64,000 bases of DNA from Pseudobutyrivibrio sp. 49 (GCF_900100545.1 NZ_FNDP01000013.1:1-64000); one strand, 5' to 3'; counted from the stretch's first letter, positions 8,148-16,621 are shown. Program-made: numbers and translations. Notes: generated by a model from the sequence alone, not told the origin.

Positions 8148-8176
8148 ATTATAGGTTTAACCGTGGCTATATTCAA
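8148..8176 (-). promoter_or_regulatory. Promoter of the CDP-polyol operon
   Basis: On the minus strand TTGAAT (8171-8176), a 17-base spacer and a perfect TATAAT (8148-8153), 58 bases before the first start codon. It lies between that gene and the stop of the upstream nuclease gene. Confidence 0.75.
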
Positions 8177-8208
8177 CGATTTGCCATGATTACACGGAAT
8201 TATCACAA

Positions 8209-9036
8209 TTACTGAAGATATTTCTCAATCATGCTCTTAATATTTCTCGAGCTAATTGGTTGTTGAGAAGTCTCAAAGGATGCAATCATATTCACCCCTA
8301 AATAATATCCATTTTGCTGATACACATTAAGCTTCAAGATATTCTTGTTAGCATAATCATAATCATCCATCATCCCAAAATGCTCCCAAATATATTCCTT
8401 CCTTTGGCTTTTATTCAAACACACAAAATCAGGTCTAACTGTTCCCTTTCCCTTTAGTATTAGGGGCTTCTCATACTTATAGGGAACATCATATTGTTCC
8501 AATAAATTAGCTATTATCAACTCAGATTTTGATCGAACCCTCACTCCATTTGTTGAATAAAACTCCGTATTATCCATAAATGGCATCGGCTCATATTCTT
8601 CAGCTTGCCATGACTGAATAAACTCATTCATCTCAGGATGTATTGGCTCTACAATCTTCTTTTTAGCATCACGCATATCATCATATATCTTCTGATAAGA
8701 TTCTTTTCCTAAGAACGCATCATACTTGGAAATGATACTTTTCTCCTTTTGCGCCAGCTTTAACACTTTCCTGTTATATTCCTTCTGTGCCAAAGCCTTA
8801 GCTATGTAGACTTTTTCATTTGGAATATACACTCCATTAGTATCTTTACAATCCTTGCACCAGTAATATTGCACGTAACTCTTTTTATCTACAATCCTTA
8901 ATGATCCCTCTGGAGCCTTTTTTATTTCTCCTTCCAAATCCTTTATCAATTCTTCAACACAGAGCCTTCGCGCCGCTATGTTCTCTATATATCTATCATC
9001 AAATAAAATCTTATTCTTATTACTATTTTCTTTCAT
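8209..9036 (-). CDS. Predicted PD-(D/E)XK-like nuclease, function unknown
   Basis: 275 residues, charged, no signal peptide or membrane helix. The N-terminal two thirds are Lys/Glu-rich and helical with a CKDC pair near residue 60. The C-terminal part contains RSKSELIIANLL, then KYEKPLILKGKGTVRPDFV, then EYIWEHFG. The order E...PDF...E-x-x-WEHFG is typical of small PD-(D/E)XK-like nuclease domains found in phage- or defence-linked proteins, though the final Lys is replaced. No partner gene is evident; the 500 bases before it hold a tandem hairpin array (9079-9341). I cannot name a pathway. The start codon is set by frame; the ribosome site is weak. Confidence 0.6.
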   Translation of the reverse strand: MKENSNKNKILFDDRYIENIAARRLCVEELIKDLEGEIKKAPEGSLRIVDKKSYVQYYWCKDCKDTNGVYIPNEKVYIAKALAQKEYNRKVLKLAQKEKSIISKYDAFLGKESYQKIYDDMRDAKKKIVEPIHPEMNEFIQSWQAEEYEPMPFMDNTEFYSTNGVRVRSKSELIIANLLEQYDVPYKYEKPLILKGKGTVRPDFVCLNKSQRKEYIWEHFGMMDDYDYANKNILKLNVYQQNGYYLGVNMIASFETSQQPISSRNIKSMIEKYLQ

Positions 9037-9078
9037 GCTACTCCATAACTACCATTACATCTTCTTCACAATTACCCT

Positions 9079-9341
9079 TGCACATATAATTTTGCAGAAA
9101 TCTTTAGAATTATATGTGCACTAACCCTTTCCCAATGGGCAAAATCACCTTCCAAGCATATAATTTCATAAAAACCTTCAAAATTATATGCGCGCCTGCC
9201 CTTTCCACAAGCCAAAACCCACCTTCCAAGCATATAATTTCATAAAGACCTTCAAAATTATATGCGCGCCTGCCCTTTCCCAAAGACCAAAATCGCCTTC
9301 CAAGCATATAATTTTTCAATAATCTCCAAAATTATATGCTT
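9079..9341. repeat. Four tandem 74-76 bp units, each with a hairpin
   Basis: Each unit begins with an inverted repeat around GCATATAATTT...AAATTATATGC with a 14-bp loop: arms at 9079-9091/9108-9120, 9156-9166/9181-9191, 9230-9240/9255-9265 and 9302-9315/9328-9341. The spacers (about 38 bases, GCGCCTGCCCTTTCC...CCTTCCAA) are also conserved in units 2 and 3 and partly in 1. Arm changes are matched on both sides (GCACATATAATT with AATTATATGTGC in unit 1; AAGC with GCTT in unit 4), which points to selection for the stem. The unit length is not a multiple of three, so the open frame running through it is not a gene. Confidence 0.85.
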
Positions 9342-9536
9342 ACCAGCTCTTACAGCCACCTGTGCCAACCAAAAACACTCAGCAAACACCTATAATATTA
9401 AGAAAATGTGGGAAATTATCTGCGAATGAACTTCGCAAACCATAAAAAATATAAGTCTAATGAATGGTTCTTAATGAACCGTTACAGAATACCATGATGT
9501 TACACAATTGTAAAGCGTTAATAACTCTAACCCAAA
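9342..9536. other. Remaining spacer before the coaBC terminator
   Basis: About 195 AT-rich bases between the hairpin array and the coaBC terminator. A short inverted repeat GGTTC-TTAAT-GAACC occurs near 9465-9480. No gene, and no promoter that I would trust, although one for the 8209-9036 gene must lie here or inside the array. Confidence 0.4.
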
Positions 9537-9562
9537 AAGGACCCATGCTCGCATGGGTCCAA
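9537..9562 (-). terminator. Rho-independent terminator of coaBC
   Basis: GGACCCATGC-GA-GCATGGGTCC on the minus strand, 10-bp perfect stem, followed by TTTTTGGG, 14 bases after the coaBC stop. Confidence 0.9.
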
Positions 9563-9573
9563 ATCAATCATAA

Positions 9574-10761
9574 TTATTTAACTATCTCATCCAATATAGC
9601 CTGGGCTACATCGTCCTTAGACATGATAGGAAGCTCACGGGCATCGTCCGCTGTGATTAATGTAACCACATTGGTGTCGGTGCCGAAGCCTGCTCCTGCA
9701 GTGCGCAGGTTGTTAGCTACAATCATATCCACATTCTTTTTCTTGAGCTTGGCCTTGGAATTCTCCAGCATGTTTTCCGTTTCCATGGAGAATCCGCAAA
9801 TAAACTGGCCTGACTTCTTGTTTGCGCCCAGGTAAGAAAGAATATCTTCTGTGCGCTCAAGCTCAATAGAAGAAGCTTCGCCATCTTTTTTCTTTATCTT
9901 CTCCGCAGCTACAGTTGCTGGTCGATAGTCAGCCACTGCTGCACTCTTAATTATTATATCCATCTCCCCTGCTCGAGACTTCACTGCTTCAGCCATCTCG
10001 GCAGCGCTCTTGATATTCACTACATCTACAAACATAGGTGGCTGGATAGCCACTGGACCGCTTACGAGTGTAACCTCTGCTCCCCTAAGCATTGCCGCTC
10101 TAGCGATAGCATAGCCCATCTTTCCAGTGCTGTGATTGCTAATGTATCTGACTGGGTCAATTGCCTCCTGAGTAGGCCCTGCCGTTATCATAACCTTCTT
10201 CCCATCGAGGTCGTGGTCGAAAGCGATTTCTCTAAGTATGTACTGTAATAATACCTCTGGCTCAGGCATCTTTCCTGCACCAGTATCACCGCATGCCAAA
10301 TATCCGCTTGCTGGCTGAATAATCTCGAAGCCATATTTCTTCAATATCTCTAAATTGTCCTGCACGATAGGATTTGTGAACATGTTTGTGTTCATGGCTG
10401 GGCTCACAAGCTTCTTGCACTTTGCTGCAAGAATAGTAGTAGTGAGCATATCGTCAGCGATTCCATGTGCCATCTTCCCTATGACATTAGCGCTGGCTGG
10501 TGCCACCATGAAAATGTCTGCACGCTTTGCCAAAGCCACGTGCTCAACATTAAATTTAAAATCCCTGTCAAAAGTGTCCACAAGACATTTATTGCTAGTT
10601 AATGTTTCAAAGGTAATTGGATTGATAAAATTGGTGGCATTTTTAGTCATGATGACATTAACATCAGCGCCTAATTTCACTAAGGCTGATGCAAGATTTG
10701 CAATCTTATATGCTGCAATGGAGCCTGTTACTCCAAGTACCACGCATTTACCCTTTAACAT
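9574..10761 (-). CDS. coaBC: Bifunctional CoaBC (PPC decarboxylase / PPC synthetase)
   Basis: 395 residues, normal length. It condenses 4'-phosphopantothenate with cysteine and decarboxylates the product in coenzyme A synthesis. N-terminal flavoprotein half (about 1-180): GVTGSIAAYK, VEHVALAKRADI with the active His, PAMNTNMF, and the substrate-clamp ASGYLACGDTGAGKMPEP with its Cys. C-terminal CoaB half: ITAGPTQEAIDPVRYISN with HSTGKMG, KSAAVADYRP and the lysine-rich loop. Complete and probably active. It follows an ECF-type transporter gene under one promoter, which suggests uptake of the precursor and its use are made together. Confidence 0.97.
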   Translation of the reverse strand: MLKGKCVVLGVTGSIAAYKIANLASALVKLGADVNVIMTKNATNFINPITFETLTSNKCLVDTFDRDFKFNVEHVALAKRADIFMVAPASANVIGKMAHGIADDMLTTTILAAKCKKLVSPAMNTNMFTNPIVQDNLEILKKYGFEIIQPASGYLACGDTGAGKMPEPEVLLQYILREIAFDHDLDGKKVMITAGPTQEAIDPVRYISNHSTGKMGYAIARAAMLRGAEVTLVSGPVAIQPPMFVDVVNIKSAAEMAEAVKSRAGEMDIIIKSAAVADYRPATVAAEKIKKKDGEASSIELERTEDILSYLGANKKSGQFICGFSMETENMLENSKAKLKKKNVDMIVANNLRTAGAGFGTDTNVVTLITADDARELPIMSKDDVAQAILDEIVK

Positions 10762-10826
10762 AATTCCTTATTACCTCCGGACTATCGTATTGCTGTTTTA
10801 TATCTTAGCTTACTTGATGAAGTCTC

Positions 10827-11747
10827 CTACTGAGCCATAGACTCAGCAGTCTTAACCTCTGATACAGCCTGAACCTTGCCAGACTTCTTTCCTGAATATA
10901 CACCTGCTGGCTTAATCTTATCAAGTACAATGCCAACAAGGTAAACGATTACAGCACCAACGATTGCTTCGATAACACCGTTGAAGCTGATGATCCCGCC
11001 AATTACTCCCATGAGAGCACTTGGGTCGATCTGAAGAACCTCTGAATATGGGATTCTGTAGAATGCATAGATGCTTCCCATAACAAGAAGTGTATTTGTC
11101 ATAGCACCAGAAATACCAGCTGTGATAAATCCAAGTGCCTTAGCATCTTTATTCATAAATAAATACTCGATAGCTACGAATACTGCGATTCCAACAACAG
11201 CGCCGATTACCTGAGCAGCTGTAACTGAAAATCCTACCTTACCTTCAGAAATCATCTTATTGAAGAAAGCGAATACACCAAATCCCATGATGAAAGAGAT
11301 GATTACGTTGATGATTGAACCGTAAACTACCTTCTTCTCTGAGCTGATTGCCTTCTTGATTCCTACGTATACAAAATAAGGAACTACACCAATAAGAATT
11401 CTAGGAACGATAGCAATGAATGTGCTCTTGAAAACAAGCGCGATTGCCTGTCCTACAGTATCATGTGGAAGCATTGTAAGTGCAGCCACTGGTGAGAATG
11501 CGAAAGCTGATGGAGTAGGTGTAAGTGAGCTCTTGATAAAGCTTGTGATACCAAATACTCCGCCAAGGCAAGCTCCCTTCTTTGGTCCTAAGAATAAAGA
11601 ACCAATGATAACTGGAATATGAAGTGTTGTTGCATTGATAACTACGAGTGGAATATATCCGAGTGGTGTTGAAGCCATAACTACAATAATGGCTACGAAT
11701 AACGCTGTGAGCACAAGCTCATAGGTCTTAGAATTGTTGCTTTGCAT
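10827..11747 (-). CDS. ECF transporter S component, probable pantothenate uptake
   Basis: 306-residue integral membrane protein with AAGGAGG eight bases before the ATG. It has at least six hydrophobic helices; the N-terminal pattern LVLTALFVAIIVVMAS, then INATTLHIPVIIGSLFLGPKKGA, is the hallmark of ECF-type substrate-binding (S) proteins. These capture vitamins and share a common energising EcfA-A'-T module coded elsewhere. It precedes coaBC in the same transcript, which supports pantothenate as substrate (PanT role). It is longer than the usual 180-200 residues because of an extra central stretch and a hydrophilic tail of about 25 residues. Substrate is inferred only from the neighbour. Confidence 0.8.
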   Translation of the reverse strand: MQSNNSKTYELVLTALFVAIIVVMASTPLGYIPLVVINATTLHIPVIIGSLFLGPKKGACLGGVFGITSFIKSSLTPTPSAFAFSPVAALTMLPHDTVGQAIALVFKSTFIAIVPRILIGVVPYFVYVGIKKAISSEKKVVYGSIINVIISFIMGFGVFAFFNKMISEGKVGFSVTAAQVIGAVVGIAVFVAIEYLFMNKDAKALGFITAGISGAMTNTLLVMGSIYAFYRIPYSEVLQIDPSALMGVIGGIISFNGVIEAIVGAVIVYLVGIVLDKIKPAGVYSGKKSGKVQAVSEVKTAESMAQ

Positions 11748-11846
11748 ATGTTTCCTCCTTCTGGTAGAAGCCCTTAGGCGGGTCTCCTCCTGTTAAAACA
11801 GTTTTTTGCAAGCTAATTTAATTGATAAAAATTTAACAGCACATGA

Positions 11847-11875
11847 ATTCTATCACATAGATTCATATGTGTCAA
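11847..11875 (-). promoter_or_regulatory. Promoter of the transporter-coaBC operon
   Basis: Minus strand: perfect TTGACA (11870-11875), 17-base spacer, TAGAAT (11847-11852). Start expected near 11840, giving a leader of about 95 bases, too short for most vitamin riboswitches and not matching one I know. Confidence 0.85.
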
Positions 11876-11877
11876 AA

Positions 11878-12030
11878 GTCCGGTACAAGTCGCTGTGGAT
11901 CTTGTCTGGACTTCTGAAAGTATGAGTTTTTCATCAGAAAAACTCATACTTTACTCTGACCAAAATTCCTTTAGGAATTATGTCCTGCTGTGCAGGATTC
12001 ATGCTGATGTTTCCTTTACATCAGCATGAA
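11878..12030. repeat. Five adjacent stem-loops between two operons
   Basis: In order: AGTCC...GGACT with inner CAAG/CTTG pairing (11878-11913); a 15-bp perfect stem AAAGTATGAGTTTTT / AAAAACTCATACTTT (11917-11952); AATTCC-TTTA-GGAATT (11964-11979); TCCTGC-TGT-GCAGGA (11983-11997); and a 13-bp stem TTCATGCTGATGT / ACATCAGCATGAA (11998-12030). They lie after the stop of the peptidase gene and before the next promoter, so on the minus strand they form its 3' untranslated region. The first two reached act as likely terminators, but the number of stems exceeds what a terminator needs. Confidence 0.8.
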
Positions 12031-12062
12031 GTCTCCACACATCTATAGAATAGAATCATCAG

Positions 12063-14474
12063 CTACTCCGATAGTCCCTCGGTGTAGTAGCTGTTACCAT
12101 ATATATCGGTAAAGACATATGAAATCAATATATCCTTATCCTCAATTACAAGATTTGAAATCTTCATATCTTCCATGGCAGTGCTAACTGTCATCTGCTC
12201 GCCAAGGAAATAGCTATCGGTATATCTGCCACTATAATCATAATAATCACTTATGAAATCAAGTGTGTCCCCAGGCTCAAGCTCTGTAAGATTCTTTGCA
12301 ATAACCTCTGTCTCACCATCCTTGTAGTCATAGGTAGCACCTGCCACATAGCCATCCTCATGCTCGCTATCAAACACAAGAATCAAATCTGCTCTCTCAT
12401 CGTTAAGGAGTACTGGGACACGTCCTGTGATTGTATAATTGCTAGAATCACCAGTAGTATCGATGTGATAATAAGCCACTATCTGACCATCGATTGCAAG
12501 CCAGCTTCTATCTGTATTTGCGATAAGATTATTGTTCTCATCCCACTCAAATACATTATCAAGACCAAGGTCGATGTAACCCTCGCCATCATCAACGAAG
12601 GTAGAGAATTCTATCTCCTGCACGTTCTCCCACTGATCTTCATCTAAAGAGATTACCTGCTGCCCAGCAGAATTCAGAGTCCATTCCATATTTGCAACAT
12701 TACTAATGTTGTTATTTGCTATATACTCTGCTGCATCATCTACCGATACTCCATTATTCAAAAATCTCGGAGATGAACTACCTGAAGAGGATAGATAGGC
12801 ATTTAATATGCTGGCAATTGCCTGCGAATTCATAGTGTTATAATCTGTATTTCCCGCACCAAACAGCATGCTGGCTGGATTCGAATCATAGGTTGTTGAA
12901 TTCTGTCCATAGTAAGCCATCGATGCAAACTTCTGAATGCAGTTACTATAGCTTTCGTCCATACCTATTTCATCATAGGTATCCACCATATTGTCCACCT
13001 TACTGGTCTGACGATATGGGAAATAGATTGAAAGACCGTAGGCATTAGTCATATTGCTTGATGTCTTGTTGTACTTTACTGCCCCCTTAAGAGATGACGC
13101 CAGCTCTGTTCCAGACTCGTTATCCATCTTGATTGCAAAATCAATCAAATCAATCTGATCTATTCTTGAAGAGGTGGCAAATTCTCTTGTTGATGAGCGG
13201 GCATTTGAAACAACCTTATATTCCTTCTTGTCGATAAGACTTGCTGTCGAATCTGCAAAGCTCTTTAAATCCTCTGGCACGGTTGCTGTAAGCTCAGCCA
13301 AATCAACTACAGACAATGTAGTCTTCTGACCGGCGCACTGCTGATTACACTGAGCCACAAAATCGTCTACGATAATCTTGCCTATCTCCAAGGTAGACAT
13401 AGATGGATTCTTTGAAAGCTCTGTAAGCCAGTTTGTATAATACCAGCCGATACCAGGCTCTGTTTCCTCTGATGCAATCATGTAATCACTATGGGCATCC
13501 AGCATAAGGCCTGTTTCCACTGTAGCCATAAGGCATGCATCAAAGCCTACAAAATCATACTTCAAACCACCATCAGTAAGTGCCTTGTTGATTTCTGCAA
13601 TATCCATGGAGCCTGCATTCTGATGCTTTTCATCATAACCATAGCCAGTTACTGAGCCACCGCCGTGATCCCAGAAAATAAGATCATATCTGTCAGCTTT
13701 ATAATTCTGAGCACCCCACTTGATAAAGCTTGAAAGAGTATTAGGATCAGTCATAGGAAGATCACCGAGATTATCCTTAATCAAATTCATCTTCCCATTT
13801 TTAATCTGGTATATCTGATTAGTTTTGTTGCTTACAAAATTATTCTTCCAACCAGCGCAGCCTCCCGTGTAAACAATCAGATTGATATTATCTGCGACAG
13901 TAGCATTAAGCATCTCCTGCATATCCTTTGAAGCCATGGCTCCTCTGGACTCCAGGTCAGTACCACACATATATACCATGATAGTAGTTGTGTCCTTACC
14001 GTCCCCTTTAAGCACAGTATATTTATCTCTGGCACCATCAGCTACAGTCTCATCCAAAACACCAGTGTTTGCCTTGCTACTCCAGCTGGAATTTCCACTG
14101 GCAGCCGTACTCGTATAGCCTCCACTACCTAGAAGCAGAGACGCCATCGTACCAATTGTATTTATGGTACTTGTAGCACTATCCCCAGAAAGAGAGCCTG
14201 TACCAGTTCCGCCTGATCCGCCTCCAAGAAAAGCACCAAGGCCACCGCCTCCTCCAAGTAATACTACAAGTGCAATGATAATAAGCTTTCCAAGACCACC
14301 GCCTCCTCCGTAGCCACCATCACGATTTCCACTAAAACCTCCAGAGCCAGAACCTCCTGGCACATGACCGCCTGAACCTCCGCCTACGGGACCGCTTCCC
14401 AGTCCACTACCACGGCGATTAGCCGAACCAGAACCGGTTACATTCTTCTTTCTTGATACTGGTCTGTCTGCCAT
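12063..14474 (-). CDS. Membrane-anchored clostripain-family (C11) cysteine peptidase
   Basis: 803 residues, GGGAGG before the ATG. The first 55 residues are Gly/Ser/Arg-rich and disordered; residues about 62-85 form a transmembrane helix (LIIIALVVLLGGGGGLGAFL) followed by another Gly/Ser stretch. The catalytic C11 domain runs from about 155 to 500: TTIMVYMCGTDLESRG, FWDHGGGS with the catalytic His, and FVGFDACLMATVE with the nucleophilic Cys. The remainder, after about 560, is a beta-rich C-terminal region of unknown function. Clostripain relatives cut after Arg or Lys and self-activate. This layout is common in Lachnospiraceae, with the enzyme displayed outside the cell. Its substrates are unknown. 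It has its own promoter at 14515-14543. Confidence 0.88.
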   Translation of the reverse strand: MADRPVSRKKNVTGSGSANRRGSGLGSGPVGGGSGGHVPGGSGSGGFSGNRDGGYGGGGGLGKLIIIALVVLLGGGGGLGAFLGGGSGGTGTGSLSGDSATSTINTIGTMASLLLGSGGYTSTAASGNSSWSSKANTGVLDETVADGARDKYTVLKGDGKDTTTIMVYMCGTDLESRGAMASKDMQEMLNATVADNINLIVYTGGCAGWKNNFVSNKTNQIYQIKNGKMNLIKDNLGDLPMTDPNTLSSFIKWGAQNYKADRYDLIFWDHGGGSVTGYGYDEKHQNAGSMDIAEINKALTDGGLKYDFVGFDACLMATVETGLMLDAHSDYMIASEETEPGIGWYYTNWLTELSKNPSMSTLEIGKIIVDDFVAQCNQQCAGQKTTLSVVDLAELTATVPEDLKSFADSTASLIDKKEYKVVSNARSSTREFATSSRIDQIDLIDFAIKMDNESGTELASSLKGAVKYNKTSSNMTNAYGLSIYFPYRQTSKVDNMVDTYDEIGMDESYSNCIQKFASMAYYGQNSTTYDSNPASMLFGAGNTDYNTMNSQAIASILNAYLSSSGSSSPRFLNNGVSVDDAAEYIANNNISNVANMEWTLNSAGQQVISLDEDQWENVQEIEFSTFVDDGEGYIDLGLDNVFEWDENNNLIANTDRSWLAIDGQIVAYYHIDTTGDSSNYTITGRVPVLLNDERADLILVFDSEHEDGYVAGATYDYKDGETEVIAKNLTELEPGDTLDFISDYYDYSGRYTDSYFLGEQMTVSTAMEDMKISNLVIEDKDILISYVFTDIYGNSYYTEGLSE

Positions 14475-14514
14475 ATGTATTTCCTCCCAACACGAATAAA
14501 TGGATTATGAAGTA

Positions 14515-14543
14515 ATTCTACTCTAATATAAATTAATGTGCAA
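14515..14543 (-). promoter_or_regulatory. Promoter of the clostripain-like gene
   Basis: Minus strand TTGCAC (14538-14543), 17-base spacer, TAGAAT (14515-14520), 41 bases before the start codon. Confidence 0.7.
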
Positions 14544-14550
14544 AATAAAA

Positions 14551-14641
14551 GCACTGTAGCTATCAATCTCTGAGTGTTACTCAAGGAGAGCTTTCTTCAG
14601 CTCGACGGAGTAATACCTCAGGATTGAGAGCGTAACAGTGC
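14551..14641 (-). ncRNA. Long nested hairpin after the chemotaxis gene (3' UTR or small RNA)
   Basis: On the minus strand five successive paired segments nest on one axis: GCACTGT/ACAGTGC (outermost, 14551-14557 with 14635-14641), TCAATC/GATTGA, CTGAG/CTCAG, TTACTC/GAGTAA and GAGC/GCTC around an 8-base apical loop, separated by small internal loops. The outer arm is followed by TTTTATTTT. So it can serve as a terminator for the 14665-16167 gene, but at 91 bases it is far longer than needed. I match it to no known riboswitch or RNA family. The structure is read directly; any function beyond termination is inference. Confidence 0.55.
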
Positions 14642-14664
14642 CTTCTCAGTGTTCATTATTTAGT

Positions 14665-16167
14665 TTACTTCAGTGCCATCTCTTCCATTTCTCTAGCAAT
14701 CTTATTAATTACTTCAAGGGTATCGTTCATATTGCGGAGAGCATCCATGGCATCATCACTTACAGCTCCTACTGTATCAGCGGCTGCTGCAACCTCCTGT
14801 GATGTTGCAGAAAGGTTTGTAATGTTATCCATAATCTGTGTATTTGCACTGAGAACCTCACTAACTGAGCCCTTTACCTGAACAACACCATCTCTAAGCT
14901 CATCAGAACCTTCCTTGATTGCATCAAGCTTTGTTCCTGTCTCAGAAATCAGGTCATTCTGCTTCTGAGCATACTCAGCTGATTTTGACATTGCTGCCGA
15001 TGCTGAACGTGCATCACTTGTGAGTCTTTCGATGATTCTTGAAATCTCCTCAGTAGCTTCTCGTGTACTTTCAGAAAGAGCTCGAATCTCATCAGCTACT
15101 ACTGCGAAGCCCTTGCCGGCCTCACCAGCTCTTGCTGCCTCGATAGATGCATTAAGAGCAAGAAGATTTGTCTGACTTGAAATACCAAGAATTGTCTCTG
15201 TAATTGCTTGTACATCCTGAATACTTGTATTTAATGCCTGTGTAGTTGAAGCTGTCTCCAGGTTAATCTTTGCTACTTCCTCAGCCTGACTCTTAAGCTG
15301 ATTAATAAGATCAACACCTTCGTTAACAGATTCCTCTACACGACCAGATACATCATCAATGTTGTTAGCTTCCTGCTCAACAGCTTGAATGCTTTCCTGA
15401 ATAACTGCAGTCTTATTTGTCTGATTCTCAATAGCCTCTGCTGTATTCTTTGTACCCTCAACAATCTCATTAACTGAAGAGTTTGTGGCTTCCATTGATT
15501 CGTTAAGTCTGTCGGAAACTTCATTTGCCTCAACAAATTTCTGATTTAACTGCTCTGCCAATTCAACGATTGTATCAGATGTTTCTTTAATCTCTGCAGC
15601 ATTTTCTTTAATTGTATCAAGAACCTCAGTCGTCTGACGACGCTGCTGCTTACATACTACAACCGAAATGGTACATGCAATCAAACTGAATACCATCTCC
15701 GTAACAAGCTCACGGCCTGTAATATTACCTTTTCTGAGCTCCATAAAGCCCGAAGTGATTAAGCAGAAGTTTGCGATAAAGCAACCAATTCGTACTGTAC
15801 TGGCCTCACCATATATCATTACAATCAAAATGATTGTATACATAAAGATATACATGTTGCGATCATTTGGTGCATATATGTTAAGGACGAACATTGCCAC
15901 CATTGAAAGCGTCACCACATATTTATATCTATATTTCTCTCCATACATTTTATATGTAACCTGGAAAAGAATTATATCTAAAACTGTAACAGCAAGTCGA
16001 ATGAAATCCAGCACATTCATTCCATCTATTACTAGAGACCTTACCGTACAAAAAATCAAAGCCAGACAAGTAATTGTTCCACAGTATCTGGCTAGCCTAT
16101 TTTTCTCCAGCATCTGTTTAGTTTTCAAATCCATAGAATCATCACGAATCTCTTCTCTTTCTGGCAT
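14665..16167 (-). CDS. Methyl-accepting chemotaxis protein with six-helix membrane domain
   Basis: 500 residues, GGAGG ten bases before the ATG. The N-terminal 180 residues hold six hydrophobic helices with short loops and no large extracellular sensor domain, so any input comes from within the membrane or through the short loops. A long coiled coil follows, with the conserved signalling hairpin near residues 330-370 ([20 protein letters not shown], then [12 protein letters not shown]) that binds CheA and CheW. Methylation helices flank it. No C-terminal CheR/CheB tether is visible. The signal sensed is unknown. It is probably transcribed alone: a hairpin follows it, and a terminator of the gene upstream precedes it. 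Confidence 0.92.
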   Translation of the reverse strand: MPEREEIRDDSMDLKTKQMLEKNRLARYCGTITCLALIFCTVRSLVIDGMNVLDFIRLAVTVLDIILFQVTYKMYGEKYRYKYVVTLSMVAMFVLNIYAPNDRNMYIFMYTIILIVMIYGEASTVRIGCFIANFCLITSGFMELRKGNITGRELVTEMVFSLIACTISVVVCKQQRRQTTEVLDTIKENAAEIKETSDTIVELAEQLNQKFVEANEVSDRLNESMEATNSSVNEIVEGTKNTAEAIENQTNKTAVIQESIQAVEQEANNIDDVSGRVEESVNEGVDLINQLKSQAEEVAKINLETASTTQALNTSIQDVQAITETILGISSQTNLLALNASIEAARAGEAGKGFAVVADEIRALSESTREATEEISRIIERLTSDARSASAAMSKSAEYAQKQNDLISETGTKLDAIKEGSDELRDGVVQVKGSVSEVLSANTQIMDNITNLSATSQEVAAAADTVGAVSDDAMDALRNMNDTLEVINKIAREMEEMALK

Positions 16168-16345
16168 AGGTTCTGTCCTCCATTTATTAAAATAAAAAAC
16201 ATATTATTCCCCTACTCTAGTAGAATTAGTATATCAACTTTTTCTGTCATTTTATAAATTTTGGCAGAATTTTCACAAAACTTTCATTTTGCATATATTC
16301 CAACACGTTTTTCTATTAGTAACATAATTCTTCTAATACTAAAAA
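16168..16345. other. Spacer upstream of the chemotaxis gene
   Basis: AT-rich spacer between the chemotaxis gene and the murA-operon terminator. TATACT occurs at about 16222 on the minus strand as a possible -10, but no convincing -35 accompanies it. No gene seen. Confidence 0.4.
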
Positions 16346-16378
16346 AGGACATCTCAGAATTTTATTCTGAAATGTCCT
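16346..16378 (-). terminator. Terminator of the murA operon
   Basis: AGGACAT-CAGAAT / ATTCTG-ATGTCCT stem with a 3-base loop, one internal mismatch, then TTTTTTT on the minus strand; 21 bases after the stop of the small zinc-ribbon gene. Confidence 0.9.
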
Positions 16379-16398
16379 AAAACTATTCGTATTTGTTT

Positions 16399-16620
16399 TT
16401 ATTCTCCTGGTGCACTGTTAATTACCTTGCCTGTGTTCCAAAGCATTGCCGATCTTTCAGCTGCTTGTTCACGGCCTTCTTCAGTTTTGTATCCTACGGT
16501 ACCTGTGTAGCTTCCGCAATCAAGACATGCTACATAATAACCGTGATCCTCTTCTTCCATGAGCCCAGCCCCGCCGCAGATAGGGCACTCATGTAATTCA
16601 AACTTTTCTGTAAAATCCAT
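16399..16620 (-). CDS. Small zinc-ribbon protein, Lar-like
   Basis: 73 residues. Two CxxC pairs, CPICGG near residue 12 and CLDCGS near 32, form a zinc ribbon; the C-terminal helix AAERSAMLWNTGKVI resembles the helix ending of Lar/restriction-alleviation-type phage proteins. In Lachnospiraceae chromosomes such proteins stand alone and their role is not known to me. It starts one base after the murA stop codon, so it is translated from the murA message. DNA or RNA binding is a guess from the fold. Confidence 0.7.
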   Translation of the reverse strand: MDFTEKFELHECPICGGAGLMEEEDHGYYVACLDCGSYTGTVGYKTEEGREQAAERSAMLWNTGKVINSAPGE

Positions 16621-16621
16621 C

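Noticed and set aside
9110-9319. A 69-residue repetitive open frame (minus strand)
   Set aside because: It runs through the tandem repeats whose length is not a multiple of three, has no ribosome site and encodes a different phrase in each unit.
9079-9341. CRISPR-like array (repeat and spacer pattern)
   Set aside because: Spacers are conserved between units 2 and 3 and differ little, units are 74-76 bases, and no cas gene is near. It is a tandem duplication of one hairpin unit.
11747-11846. Riboswitch in the leader of the transporter-coaBC operon
   Set aside because: The leader is only about 95 bases and contains no recognised aptamer or terminator/antiterminator pair.
14551-14641. Known riboswitch (for example cyclic di-GMP type) near the chemotaxis gene
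   Set aside because: The conserved bases of those aptamers are not present; it is a single long hairpin at the 3' side of the gene.
16200-16260. Flagellar sigma factor promoter for the chemotaxis gene
   Set aside because: A GTTGATAT-like -10 is present, but the TAAA element is spaced 12 bases away instead of about 15.
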